64,000 nucleotides of DNA from Notamacropus eugenii (taxonomy: Eukaryota; Chordata; Mammalia; Diprotodontia; Macropodidae), in contig NC_092872.1 of assembly GCF_028372415.1 (NCBI RefSeq), positions 550,641,705 through 550,705,704 on the forward strand. Direction: 5' to 3'. The notes beneath the pieces were generated by a model. That model was not told where the DNA came from, made no database searches, and saw only the letters and a list, made by a program, of their open reading frames with translations. A program made the translations under genes and the position numbers. This document shows, one piece after another, positions 45,388 through 56,700 of the stretch. How positions within the stretch are numbered: position 1 is the stretch's first letter; each line of letters starts with the position of its first letter.

Positions 45388-47320
45388 CATAAAGTTGTTT
45401 TCCACATTTAGATAAAATTAATATGGAAAAAAATTTTCTTTTAAAGTCACATAGTAGATTACTTACCTGTTCTGGTTTAAATTTTTGTATTTAGGAGTTT
45501 AATGTTAACATGAATATTTTTGTGGGCTAAAGTTAAACTTAAAATTTTCAAGTCAGGCAGAAAAATAATTCAGATTATTTTCAAATGCATAGTTTTAAAG
45601 ATTATTTATTTTGTATACTACATTAAAAAACTAAACATTTTAAAATGAATATTATTTTTATACTTTCCAGCATATAGCTCATATTGCCTTTTGAGCAAAC
45701 AGATTAAAACTGGAATGGAATCAAAGGTGAAACTTTTTACCTTGTTAAGCATATCAACATATGTCTTTTGATCATCCATTAGTGACAAATATTATGCTAC
45801 AAAGTACTTTGAGATATTGAAGAGGCACCTAAGATTATTTTCCCTTGAAGAGTTTTAATTGGGGCATATGCTTCACAAATAGTATTAAGCAGCATATAAT
45901 GAAATGCTAAAAATGTGTGTTATGGTTAAGGTATAGGTATAGTGTTATAGGAATTTACAGAAGAGATTACTAATATTTTTTATTGCTGCAAAACTACAAT
46001 AAGGATAATTCACTACCGGATTCTTTGATCCAGTGTTAGCTCTTGACGACTAACCTTCTATCTAACCCAAATGAGGATAAAATTTTCTGAAAAATATAAC
46101 ATAATTTTTAGGCAATGACAGTAACCACCAGTTTACATAAGCCAGACTACTTAATTCAGTAAACATTTATCAGACACTTAGTTTTTAAATGTTACTCTGT
46201 TGGTATCTGACAATGCATAATTGGATATGGAAGATTTTGTTGGATGAATAAATGGATATTTTGCATAACTGTTGATAATATTCTGTAGTTATTAACTGCT
46301 GAAGTGGAAGTCAGGCGAGAGCATGATTTTTTTAAATTGAAGAACATTATGAACCTTATGGAATTTGTTGAACCCTTAGTTCATTTTATATTAATTGGTT
46401 CTTGAAATTTTAAGATCTGGATAATTATATTAACTCATTTTTATATATGGTACAGGTTTATAAAGTGCTTTCTACACAACCCAGAGAGGTAGAATACAAA
46501 GAATCATAGGATTCAGACCTGAGTTCAGATTAAACATTGAGAGATTGAATGACTTTTCTTAAGGTCATAGTCCAAAGAAATCACAAATCTCCTCATATGA
46601 ATATTGTTTAACTGGAAGGAGAGAAATTAAAAATCCCTAGCGTGTATTATACCTCTTTTATTTAGAGTAAAAGCTTAAGACACAGTGAATTCCTTGTAGA
46701 AAGACAGGTTTTTAGGAATGGCGGTCACTCTTTTAGAGTACAAAATAGTGTATCATCATGACCAGAAAGAAAGCCTCATTTCAGAAAAAGAAGAATTGCT
46801 GAGACATATTGGCTAATATGATTTTTAAACTAACATGAAAGATAAAATGTATTATGTTTCTTGATATTGGCTTTTAACTGTTACCATATTGATATTCTTG
46901 TTTTTTTTTGGTATGTTTAAAAACATTATGGTAGTAATTTGAAATCAGTAACTTATTTTTGATTTTTAATTAGAGCATATTGTTGCATCTTGATTATGTA
47001 TGTCTGACTCTGATTTAGCAAAACAGGTAATTTTGATTGTTGTTTAAAACTTGATTGTATTATAAGAGAGTAATTTGCTTTTTATATGTTAACTCTTGAA
47101 ACACATGGATATGAAGAGGTAATAAACCTAGCAGTGAATCTTTAACAACTGAGCATTTCTTTTTTTATCATTAGTAGATATATTGCAATACCTGTATCAG
47201 TGAGATCACAAAGCCATAAAGGACTTTTATCAATTATATCAGATTTTTGAGAATTTCAGTCTTAGAAGTATAAGTGGTCTTCTTCAATATGCACTAATAA
47301 TCTTTTTTTTTTAATTAAAG
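45259..47320. other. Intron 7, remainder
   Basis: (GT)n at 45343-45386, then 1.9 kb of AT-rich unique DNA; a MIR-like trace near 46440-46580. It ends in an AAG acceptor (TTAATTAAAG) preceded by a T10 run. Confidence 0.45.
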
Positions 47321-47518
47321 AACTCAATGACTGCGCTTATTGTGGCAGTAAAGGGTGGTTACACGCAGACAGTAAAGGAAATTTTGAAAAGGAATCCAAA
47401 TGTGAATTTAACAGATAAAGATGGAAATACAGCTTTGATGATTGCATCAAAAGAGGGGCACATTGAAATTGTACAGGATTTACTTGATGCTGGGACATAT
47501 GTGAATATTCCTGATCGG
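47321..47518 (+). CDS. KIDINS220: KIDINS220 exon 8, two ankyrin repeats
   Basis: 198 bp (66 codons), phase 0, residues 203-268. First repeat: [20 protein letters not shown]..., ending NLTDK. Second: [20 protein letters not shown]..., ending NIPDR. It is the only double-repeat exon. The donor is GTAAGT. Acceptor position -3 is A, as in exon 4. Confidence 0.94.
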
Positions 47519-47689
47519 GTAAGTGATGGGTCATGAAAATTTCCTTCCGAAGAAGAATAATTACATTAACCGATGAAGTTGATTAGAAAATGTCTTATAT
47601 GTTTGTGTTACATATTCCTCAGATGCTTAGTATATATTTTTTGCCATTAGTTAAAAAATGTCTTTTAATTCCTTTCAATTCACCAAGAA

Positions 47690-47815
47690 TCTATTAAGTT
47701 TTTGTTATTTGCTAAGCACTGTATTAGGTGCTGGGGATATAAAGACAAAAAAGAGCCATTCCTGTCTTTGAGGAGCTCACATTTTACTGAGAGAAATGCC
47801 AGTATGCAGAAAATG
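47690..47815 (+). repeat. MIR-related marsupial SINE
   Basis: ATTTGCTAAGCACTGTATTA, GGTGCTGGGGATATAAAGAC and TTGAGGAGCTCACATTTTAC in family order. Confidence 0.6.
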
Positions 47816-47894
47816 CAAAATTGTTTGCTTTTTTTTTTGACCTAATGTGATTTTTTCAGTATAGGGTGCTCCTAGAAAGAAATATCCTTTTTTT

Positions 47895-48050
47895 TTTTTT
47901 AAGTACAGATGAGGAAACTATGGTTTTACAAAGGGGCCTGGGTGCACCGACATTTTAGGTGACTTGCCCTGAATCAAAGTGGGTTTGTATATGTCTAAGG
48001 TGGATCTTGCCGATTTTAAAGTAAACTATCTAGTACCATGATACCTCTCT
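47895..48050 (-). repeat. MIR-like SINE, minus orientation
   Basis: ACAGATGAGGAAACTATGGT, GTGACTTGCCCTGAATCAAA; diverged. Confidence 0.45.
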
Positions 48051-48179
48051 TTAAATGCAGTGTTTATACAAAGTCATTTAAAAATACGCTTTGAAATCAA
48101 CATCATTAAAAACTATTCAGTTTATACCAAAGTTTTTTGGTTTTGTTGTTTGAAGGACCTTATGTAATTATTAGTATAT

Positions 48180-49155
48180 GTCCCACTTTGCCTCATTCCC
48201 CCTGATCTGCCTTATTTTATTGTTGCCAGCTTTTGAGAAGAAAATCCTCTTCTGATCACTCCTTGCTTTTTCATCTTTATCCACTCTAGATTTTTTCTGT
48301 CTTCAGTCTTTGCCTTCCCTTCAGTCTAACCGTCCCTTCCATTATGTATATCCTCTATAATTCTGGTACCATCATTTAAAAACTCCTTCATGCTAGATTT
48401 CTTACTTTTTACATTCTTCCCAGTTTCTGGCGTTGATGGAAATTTGGATCTCTCTAGAAAACAATACATCTTTGTCCTTCTGCTACAGTATGTGGCATTC
48501 CTTCTTAAGCCCCTGACACACTGGGCCTGGAGAAAGGGCAGATATACTTTTTCCTCATTGCCACTTCCAGACTGTGCATTTGCACTGTCATTCAGCAACT
48601 GCCTTTGACTCCTAGTAAAGACTTTTGTTGAAGTCTCTCAGTTTCCAGATCTTTCTCTTTTCTCAAGGAGTTTCTCAGATACTAGTTTGGTTTATAATTT
48701 TCTTCTCTTCTCTCAATCTTACCCTCTTTCTGAAATATTTCAGTATACACATTATTCATGTCACCTTGAATACCATTCTTATGACTTAGATTTTATTTCT
48801 ACCTCAACCACCCACAGGAATAGTCACATTTTAGGTTATACCATCATCTACAACTAGTTTTCATGGATTATCCTGGATTCTGAAATTCTTTTCTGTGAGC
48901 ATAGCTTATTTTTCCATTACCTCCTCAGCTCCACTTCTCTTAAACATTTCTTACCACATTATCCAAGTCTTCTATCGTTTCCTCTTCTCAGTCTATCAGC
49001 CTTGATCTGACCTAACTTTCTTCTTTTCATAATCTGGATCTCGTTGTTAATCATTTCATTTGACATTTTTGCCTCCCCCAGAATCCCACATTCATTTGTC
49101 TTTGCTATTCAAAGCTCTTCTTATCATATGGCTGTCCTTACCATTCTCTTTTCTC
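48180..49155. other. Pyrimidine-rich intron 8 stretch, unclassified
   Basis: About 1 kb rich in CTT/TCT on the + strand, like the body of an old LINE or LTR element, but I find no motif that names it. Overlapping 72- and 90-codon frames at 48326-48608 have no recognisable domain. Confidence 0.3.
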
Positions 49156-49159
49156 TGCT

Positions 49160-49320
49160 TCTCCTAGCAGACTAGTGAAGCCTATAGATACCTTTGTTTA
49201 AATGCCTGAAATAAAATAAATAAGATTACAAAGGAAACTAGTTTTGTTGAAATAAAGTTGTCAGAATATTTTTAAAGCTTAAGTTCATGGACCCTGGATT
49301 AAGAACTCCTATACTATCAT
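49160..49320. mobile_element. hAT-like DNA transposon fossil (family copy 3)
   Basis: AGACTAGTGAAGCCTATAGA, AAATAAGATTACAAAGGAAA and CATGGACCCTGGATTAAGAA parallel the copies at 6055 and 32330. Confidence 0.5.
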
Positions 49321-49784
49321 GGTGTTGAACATTGCTGGAAAAAGTCATATAACTCTGCTAACTAGGTCCAATATGAATTTGTGTTTCCTTATCTCAGAGG
49401 TGCCCTTATTGCTTCGTGGCAATATTTTAATGTTTTTCCTGATTGACTCTTTGTCACACACCCCACAGTAGCTATAGTGAACTTTCTCTTCTGTACTCAG
49501 GTACCCCATACTACCCCTACCTCCTTCCTTAAAATAAAGGATCTCTTCTTCTACTGGGAAAAAAGTCCAAATGGACATAATCTCTGTCTTTTTACCTCTT
49601 GCAAACCTTAAAACATCTCTATATAATTCTTCATTCTTCTTTTCCTATAGTCCTTTATGAGGAGGTAGGGGGCCCTTCTTACCAAAGTTAGTCCTTCTTG
49701 TGCCTTTAGTATTATCTTCTATCTCTTTTGACCATTCTCTTTTTTTAATCTTAAATTTTTCCTTATTTACTGATTCTTTCCTTG

Positions 49785-50000
49785 TGGCTTGGTATTGGGG
49801 GTAGCACACTACTGTCAGGAAGACTTGTATTTGAATTCCAGCTCAGATACATTTAATCTCTCTGATCCTCAGTTTCCTCATCTGTTGAAAAAAGGGGGAA
49901 TAATAATAGTAGCACCTTCACATAGGGTCATTATGAGAAGCATATGAAATAATGTATGGAATATAATTTGTAAACTTTAAAAACTATACAAATATGAGTC
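49785..50000 (+). repeat. MIR SINE
   Basis: GTCAGGAAGACTTGTATTTG, GATCCTCAGTTTCCTCATCT and GGTCATTATGAGAAGCATAT follow MIR order. Confidence 0.65.
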
Positions 50001-50324
50001 ATTGTGTTACGACATCATGCATATACCTTTCGGTCCTTTAAAAAAAATGTTCAACCTTGCTTCAAGCTATTGTCCTATAATAATTCTATTTTTACAACTA
50101 GATTACTAGAAAAAAGTCATCAGCAGTTACTGCTTCCATTTCTTCACTTCTGCTTACTTTTCTACCTCCGTATTCTAGTTACTAACTTTGCTGCTGAACT
50201 GAAACTCCTCTCAAGGATTGCCAGTGATAGCTTAATAGTTTAATGTATGTTTCCCCACCTCAGGTCTGATTCTATTTGACTTCTTTTCAATTTGGCTACC
50301 CTATAATACAATTAAGATTGAAAT

Positions 50325-50465
50325 CCCCTAGACCAAGGGTGGGAAACCTGTGACCTCGAGGTCACATGTGACCTTCTAGGTCCTCGGGTGTGGTCTTTTG
50401 ACTGAGTCCAAGCTTTACAGAACAAATCCTTTTATTAAGGGGATTTGTTCTATGAAGTAAAAACT
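50325..50465. mobile_element. Palindromic hAT-like MITE fragment
   Basis: Starts GGGTGGGAAACCTGTGACCT with a local palindrome CCTCGAGG and an ACATGTGACC run. It continues to TTTGACTGAGTCCAAGC and then holds an inverted pair: ACAGAACAAATCC (50418-50430) and GGATTTGTTCT (50441-50451). The left arm is well preserved and the right arm decays after about 50465. The arrangement resembles a folded hAT-type non-autonomous element; the superfamily is inferred. Confidence 0.5.
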
Positions 50466-51490
50466 AGCTGATTCTTTCAGCCAAGTTTTATTTGGCATTA
50501 AATTCTGTTTATCATCATGATTCCAAATCTGTATGAGATCTCAATGGACAGTTCTTTCAGCACTGAGTCACTGCTATCTAAATTAATACAGAACTCATTT
50601 ATAAACCAGAAAATTAATTTATTATTTTTCAGTATGGGATTTTTCTGTCACAAAATTCAAATACCTATTTCTCTTCAGGGTATTTATTCTCTTCTTAGTA
50701 CCAGGATAGTTGGGAGAACCAAGTTAATGAGCAGAATTTACATTTTGAAAATAGTTACAGGGGCAAAGGGAGTCATATAACCATATGACCGTGTGATCAT
50801 ATAACCATATAAGGAGTATTTTCATTAACCTTTTCATTGGCCTTCTAAGAAATTATCCTTCTATATTGTATGATTATAGAGGAGGGTAAGGGAATAAACA
50901 TTACCCCTTGGATGGGACTGAGACATGCTGGCAGGGTATTATTGTCTAAATCCTTTTTCTAGATTTCACATTGACCATTACCTTTCTTTTTGCACTTATT
51001 GCTGAATCATTATTCCAACATAGTTATAATTTCCAAATTTATGTTGTATGTACTGGCAGCTGTATCAGTAATGATAGTTTGCCTTTCCCTAATGTTATAC
51101 TATGATGCTTCATTGTTGCACAAGCAGTTACTCTAGTTTCAAAAGCTAGCCCAGCAAGAAACAAACTTTAGCATGTTCTTCCAAAGTGAAAAAGCTTGGT
51201 ATGGGTGCATTCTGGAACCAGCCTTATTAAATTTAGAGAGGCTTATGAGAAGGTTATTCACCAGGTGGTAAACTTCTGATCACAGCATGTCACAAAACTT
51301 TCTTCTGAGATATGGAGGAGTTGCAGTCTACATTGGCAGGGGTAGTACCTAGTCCCAACAGATTTCTAAATCTTTTGAAGTACTAAGGATATATGCTTTG
51401 CTCCAAATCAGATTTTTAAGAAAATATGATGTTTTATTAAATTTCAAATCTAAGTTCATCCTTTCTCATCATCAATTTATTGTTTTTCAG
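50466..51490. other. End of intron 8
   Basis: A CATATGACC/ATCATATAACC cluster at 50775-50812 is a short imperfect tandem of CATATAACC-like units. The rest is unique. The exon 9 acceptor is ATTGTTTTTCAG. Confidence 0.45.
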
Positions 51491-51589
51491 AGTGGGGACA
51501 CCGTACTAATCGGTGCTGTCAGGGGTAGTCATGTTGAAATTGTTCGAGCCCTCTTACACAAATATGCTGACATAGATATTAGAGGACAC
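51491..51589 (+). CDS. KIDINS220: KIDINS220 exon 9, ankyrin repeat
   Basis: 99 bp, phase 0, residues 269-301: [20 protein letters not shown]..., ending DIDIRGH. TVL replaces the TPL motif. The donor is GTAAGT. Confidence 0.93.
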
Positions 51590-51849
51590 GTAAGTACAAC
51601 TACATTATTTTTAGTTGGAATATAAATGACATGTTTTAGCAAACATCTACGATCTTAAAACCCAAAAACATTAACTTGTAAACCTAGTAGGTTTTATATA
51701 CTTTTGTTATTCTAGAATTCCTTTGGAAAAAATCCTATGAATCAGGGATAAGAGTGAGGACTAGACTTATAATTTCATTGTGATAGGGAATTCCCAGCTG
51801 AGGGAGTATTCTTTGCTAGTGCAGATCTTCTCTTCAGTTAATAGAGAGT

Positions 51850-51985
51850 TGTTCATTGAACTTACTGAAAATTAAGCAACTTACTGAGGGTCATACGGGC
51901 AACATGTATCAGAAGCAGGTTTTGAACCCAGGTCTTCTTGGCTTTAACCCCAGCCTTTTATCCACTGCTCCATGCTGTGTGAAGT
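51850..51985 (-). repeat. MIR-like SINE, minus orientation
   Basis: CAACTTACTGAGGGTCATAC, GTTTTGAACCCAGGTCTTCT and TTTTATCCACTGCTCCATGC are the reverse MIR core and head. Confidence 0.6.
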
Positions 51986-52444
51986 AGTATTACTTTTCTT
52001 AGCTTGTAGGATTTTTTCTTAGGATAAAAAGTTGCCATTCTCCTTGCTCGTTCTAATCACTACAGTTGTCTCCTTTCTATCTCTTTTAGGATCTTGCTCC
52101 ACTGATCATTCAGTCTTTTATCTTTAGATTCTACTTATTGACTAACTTTTTCTGTTGCCTGCAAACATGCTTATATATCCCCTATTCTTAGAAAACCTTT
52201 ATTTGACCCTTCCAAACCCTCAAGCTTTTGTCTTAAATCTTCCTTTCTTTTCCCTGCTGAATTCTCAGAGTATCCTATACTAGTTCCTTCCATTTCTTAT
52301 CACTTCTTATTACTTCTATTAAATCTATTTAATGTTAATTCTATTAAATCTATCACTTCTTATTAATTCTAATCCTTTGCAGTCAAGCTTGTGTAGTCAC
52401 CACTGTAATGCAGCTACTACCTCCAAGGTGACTGGAGACCTCTT

Positions 52445-52640
52445 AATCCAACCAGTCAACAAGCATTTATTAAAAGTTTACTATGTACTGTGTATTGTGC
52501 TAGGGGATGGGGATACAAAGAAAGGCAAAAAAGCTACCCCACCCCCAAAAAATAAAAATGAAAAAAAAAAAACCCAACCCAGTCCCTACCCTGAAGGAAC
52601 AAACAGTTGAATGGGGGAGATAATATGAAAAATGCAAGGT
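52445..52640 (+). repeat. MIR-related marsupial SINE with A-rich insertion
   Basis: CAACAAGCATTTATTAAAAG, GTATTGTGCTAGGGGATGGG and CAGTCCCTACCCTGAAGGAA in family order; an A-rich stretch at 52550-52571 interrupts it. Confidence 0.65.
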
Positions 52641-54115
52641 AATTACAGAGTAGGTGGAAAGTAATGTTAGAGAGGAAAGCACTAGCAATTCGAGGACCCA
52701 GGATAGGCCTCTTACAGAAGGTAGGGTTTGAACTGAGCCTTAAAGGAAACCAAGCAAACTTTGCAGTGGTAGATATGAAGCATTGTAGGCATGGGGGACA
52801 GCTGGTACAAAGTCACAGAGATGCGAGATTAAACATTTTGTGTTATGAATAGTAAGTAGACCAGTATGGCTGGAGGAAAGTGTTAGAAGACTAAAAATGT
52901 AGGAAGGAGTCGTTAGGAGGAACTTTAATTGTAAAATGTAGAAATTTCCCTTTGATCCTTGAGGTAACAGGGACATTCTGGAACTCATTCAGCAGGCTGA
53001 GCCTTATATTATGTTTTGAAAAATTTTTTTGGCAGCACAATGAAAGGATTGGAGTGGAAATAGACTTGATATAGGAAGAACAATTAAAAGATTATTCTGG
53101 TAGTTTAAATGACAAGTGTTAAGGGCCTAAGCTGTCATTCTACCATGGGAGAGAAGGGGACATATAAAAATGGCATTGTGATGGTAGTAATGATAAGAAT
53201 TGACAGTGGATTGGCTGTGTGGAGTGAGTTAAAATAGGGAGTGTCAGAAGTCTGGGTGAATGGGAGGATGGTGGTGCCCTCAGCAGTAGTAAAGAAGTTA
53301 GGAAATGGAGAGGTTTGGGGGCAGAGAGACATTGAGATATGTTGTGTTTGAGATGTCCAGTGTACGTCCAGTTTAGATATCCAAGAGGCAGCCTTACGTG
53401 TAGCTTAGCAGAGAGACTAAGGCTGCATATGTGGATATGAAAATCAATCTGACTTTAGATATTTGAACCCTTTGGAGCTGATGATATCATCAAGTAAAAT
53501 AGTATTGAAGAAAAAGATAAAGGTTCTGGCACTGAACCTTGTACATCACCCACAGTTAGTGGGTTTGGTATGACTGAAGAACCAACAAAGGAGGCTGTGA
53601 AGAAGCCTTCTCACAGATAGGAAAAGAACTAGGAGACAGCATTGTCACAGAAACCCAGAGAGGAGAGGATCCAGAAAGAGCAGGGTCAGTAGACTCAATT
53701 GCTGCGCAAGTTCAGAGACTACCAGGATTGAGAATAGGCCATTAAATCAGTTAGTAAGTATTTATTAAGCACCTATGTGCTAAGCACTGTGCTAATGCTT
53801 ATTTGATTTGGCAATTAAGGGATTATTGGTAACTTTGGAAAGAGTTGCAGTTAAATAATGAATTTAGAAACCAACTTATAGAAGCTTTAAAAAGAGTGAG
53901 AAGTTGTGGAGGCGCTTTTGACAGCCTTTTTTCAGGGAATGTGGCTGCCAAAGCAGGGAGAGATACAGGATGGCAGTGAGTGGGATTAGGTAGATCAAGT
54001 GAGGGTTGTTTAAGGATGGGGCAGTCATGGGCATGATTGTAGGCAGTAGAAAAGCAACTAGGAGAGATTTAAGATGAGGAACAGTGGAGAAGGGAGTAGG
54101 AACATTTTTCTGGAG
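52641..54115 (-). mobile_element. L2 LINE, minus orientation, long copy
   Basis: The + strand is the reverse complement of an L2-type ORF2 and 3' part: AACTGAGCCTTAAAGGAAAC, GGCATGGGGGACAGCTGGTA, GTAGACCAGTATGGCTGGAG, TGGGAGGATGGTGGTGCCCT, GGTTTGGGGGCAGAGAGACA, CACTGAACCTTGTACATCAC and GATTTGGCAATTAAGG. On the minus strand a frame at 53332-53135 reads LCPQTSPFPNF and AEGTTILPFTQT, part of the reverse transcriptase's C-terminal half. Broken by many stops. A MIR-related SINE is nested inside at about 53751-53803. Confidence 0.7.
53751..53803 (+). repeat. MIR-related SINE fragment nested in the L2
   Basis: AGTATTTATTAAGCACCTAT, then GTGCTAAGCACTGTGCTAAT, interrupts the L2 between its GGCCATTAAAT and TTTGGCAATTAAGG parts. 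Confidence 0.6.
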
Positions 54116-54139
54116 AAGATGGGATGGAGATAGGCCAAT

Positions 54140-54300
54140 ATTTAGTAGCTGTGTGACTGTGAATAAATTACTTAATCTTTCTTTACTTGAGTTTTCTTGT
54201 CTATAAAATGACAACTCTGGTACCTACCTTATAGGATTGTTAGACCCAAAATGACATATGCATTGCATACCTTAAAGTGAATAGTTATTATTTCTGCCAT
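54140..54300 (+). repeat. MIR SINE fragment
   Basis: TAGCTGTGTGACTGTGAATA, TTCTTGTCTATAAAATGACA and ACCTTATAGGATTGTTAGAC are in MIR order. Confidence 0.6.
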
Positions 54301-54383
54301 GAATGTTATCAATGATATTTTATATCCCCACAATACCACTTTTTACTTTATGTTTTGTATTAAAATACCTTCTTATTTTATAG

Positions 54384-54482
54384 GATAATAAGACTGCTTT
54401 GTATTGGGCTGTTGAAAAAGGCAATGCAGCAATGGTGAGAGATATCCTGCAGTGCAATCCAGATACTGAAATATGCTCAAAG
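54384..54482 (+). CDS. KIDINS220: KIDINS220 exon 10, ankyrin repeat
   Basis: 99 bp, phase 0, residues 302-334: [20 protein letters not shown]..., ending PDTEICSK. The acceptor is TTATTTTATAG and the donor is GTATGT. Confidence 0.93.
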
Positions 54483-54889
54483 GTATGTGCATTAGCTTAA
54501 TATAAATTCAAATAGAACAGGAATATTTATTTAGTTCCCTTGGTCTCATCATATCATTTAAAAAGTTCATTTTTTTTTTGTAGAGTTCTCTTTATATAAA
54601 ATCTTCAAGCATATACTATTCTAGTGAAGATAGTCCTAATTTATCCACAGTAAATTATGGTTAATATCATGGGAGTAAGTGGTTAAGAGTTGCACAGAAT
54701 GAGAAAGTATACTGGTATTGATATTATTATAGGGAATGCCTCCATCAATATGGATATAGATATATTTGAATGTTGGAAAGTAACTTTGTGGAAAGTATCC
54801 AGGCTGTTAGGATACAGTTCTGATCTGCAGTATTTTTCTAATTTGTATTTTATTGTGTCTAGTTGGTAACTTAAAGTACATTTTAGCAA

Positions 54890-55080
54890 TATTAATATAA
54901 CAATATAGTATTATAATACTTTATATTATATAATAAATTATATTTATTATATAATTATATATAATTATATGGTATATAATTATATATAACATATTATGTA
55001 TTATTATTTATAATTATATATTATATATAATTTTATAACGATTATATCATAAATTATTGTAATATTAATATAAAATTAAT
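54890..55080. repeat. Almost pure A/T block in intron 10
   Basis: About 190 bases with almost no G or C, made of ATTATATAATTATATA-like units on both strands, so it can fold back on itself many times. It fills about a quarter of this 815-bp intron. Confidence 0.85.
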
Positions 55081-55297
55081 TTCTTGCAACTTAGGTGAAG
55101 AAAAACTTTTAAAGCAAATTTTTAACATGAGACCATCTTAAACTGAACTCTGTTAACTAGTTATATCTCCATGTGTTTTTAGGATTTGTAAATTATTTAA
55201 ATTTACACTTTAGCACTTTAGTGTAATTTGTTTTTTAAAATACCATTGTTAATTAAAGTTTTTAGGTTAGTAAACATAAAAACATTTTTGTCTCTAG

Positions 55298-55396
55298 GAT
55301 GGTGAAACACCACTCATAAAGGCCACGAAGATGAGAAATATTGAAGTGGTTGAACTTCTGCTAGATAAAGGAGCTAAGGTGTCTGCTGTAGATAAG
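55298..55396 (+). CDS. KIDINS220: KIDINS220 exon 11, ankyrin repeat
   Basis: 99 bp, phase 0, residues 335-367: [20 protein letters not shown]..., ending KVSAVDK. The acceptor is TTGTCTCTAG. The donor is GTAAAA followed by a G run, on the weak side. Confidence 0.93.
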
Positions 55397-55799
55397 GTAA
55401 AAAAAGGGGGGAAACCCCCACAAACAAATACCGGTAATTTCTTCATAGAGGTAATATTTTGGATGACAGTGCTTGGTTTGACTGGTTTTGTCCATTCAGG
55501 CTCATGAGTGTTAAGGTCTGTTTTGGTGGAGAGAAGAGGTAGTTAGAGTGGTTATATGTATGATTGCAAAATTGTCTTTTCAGTTGGTATTAGTATGTTT
55601 TGTCAAAATAAGGACTAGTGTGATAAACAATCTGTTTGAATATTTTTATATTAGTTGTAATAGTCCATTGTTGGACTACTTTTCGAACCTTTTCCAACTT
55701 AGTGTAGGACCTGTGGAGTTTGTCTTTCGTTGGAATAGCCTTCAGGAACCCAAGACAGTCTCCAGATTGTGAAAAGGCATTGAAGTGGTACATTAGTGG

Positions 55800-55935
55800 A
55801 GGATATATGTATTACGTTTAACATATTCAATATTTTAAATATATTTAATATTATTTATGTTTGTATAAATTTCTATAATTAAGATAAATTTGTATGAATA
55901 TATTTAATATTAATACATTTAATATATGTATTACA
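55800..55935. repeat. AT-rich TATTTAATAT-type low-complexity block
   Basis: Repeated TATTTAATATT and TATGTATTACATTTAA words; otherwise featureless intron 11. Confidence 0.7.
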
Positions 55936-56081
55936 TTTAATAACTTGCAATCAGAGAACACTTGAACATTTTAATTGTGAAAAAGTCATGTATCAATTTG
56001 AACTGTTAGCTATTTATTAAAGTTATTCCCTAGGGACTTGAATAAAGTAACATTTTGTGTGTTACTTTGTATTTTGAGAGG

Positions 56082-56335
56082 GGAGGCTAGGTGGCACAGT
56101 GGATAGAATGCTGGGCCTGGAATCAGGAAGGCTCCCTTCTTGAGTTCAAAGTTGACCTTGGACACTTACTAGCTGTGTGATCCTGGGCAAGTCACTGAAC
56201 CCTGTTTGCCTGTTTCCTTGTTTGTTAAACGAGCTGGAGAAGAATATGACAAAATATTCCAGTATCTTTGCTAAGCAAACCCCAAAAGGGATCACGAAGA
56301 GTCAGATACAACTGAAAAACAACCCAGACAACAAA
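56082..56335 (+). mobile_element. tRNA-derived marsupial SINE with RTE-like tail (copy 5)
   Basis: GAGGCTAGGTGGCACAGTGG, CTAGCTGTGTGATCCTGGGC, GAGCTGGAGAAGAATATGAC and GATCACGAAGAGTCAGATAC mark head, core, tail and end. Confidence 0.8.
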
Positions 56336-56439
56336 ATGGTATACAGAGAAAATAGCAAGCTCTCAATAAATACTTGATTAATTGTACAATTCATTTGAAT
56401 GTTAGTTTTTTCAATAAATATTTACTCACCACTTTTGTG

Positions 56440-56700
56440 ACATGTATTTGTCACTCCTTGCCTCTACCTCAGATTTCCTTTCCTCCTTTAAAATGCATTT
56501 TAAACACCATCTTCTGAATGAAGATTCCTTTCCTGATCCCACAGCTTCTAATGCTCTTCCTCCCAAACTATCCTGTATTTAAACTACTTTTTAAGAATAG
56601 GAATTGTTTTGTTCTTTGTATTTGTATTCCCAGTGTTAAGATGGTGCATGGTGCCTTGCAAATAGTAAGTGCTTAGTAAAGGGTTATGGATTGATTGGTG
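56440..56700 (+). repeat. L2 LINE 3' region
   Basis: AACACCATCTTCTGAATGAA, GATTCCTTTCCTGATCCCAC and TGCAAATAGTAAGTGCTTAG are in L2 order. Confidence 0.55.

Noticed and set aside
48326..48608. Overlapping 72- and 90-codon frames on opposite strands in intron 8
   Set aside because: Neither shows a domain, codon bias or splice signals, and the region looks like old repeat DNA.
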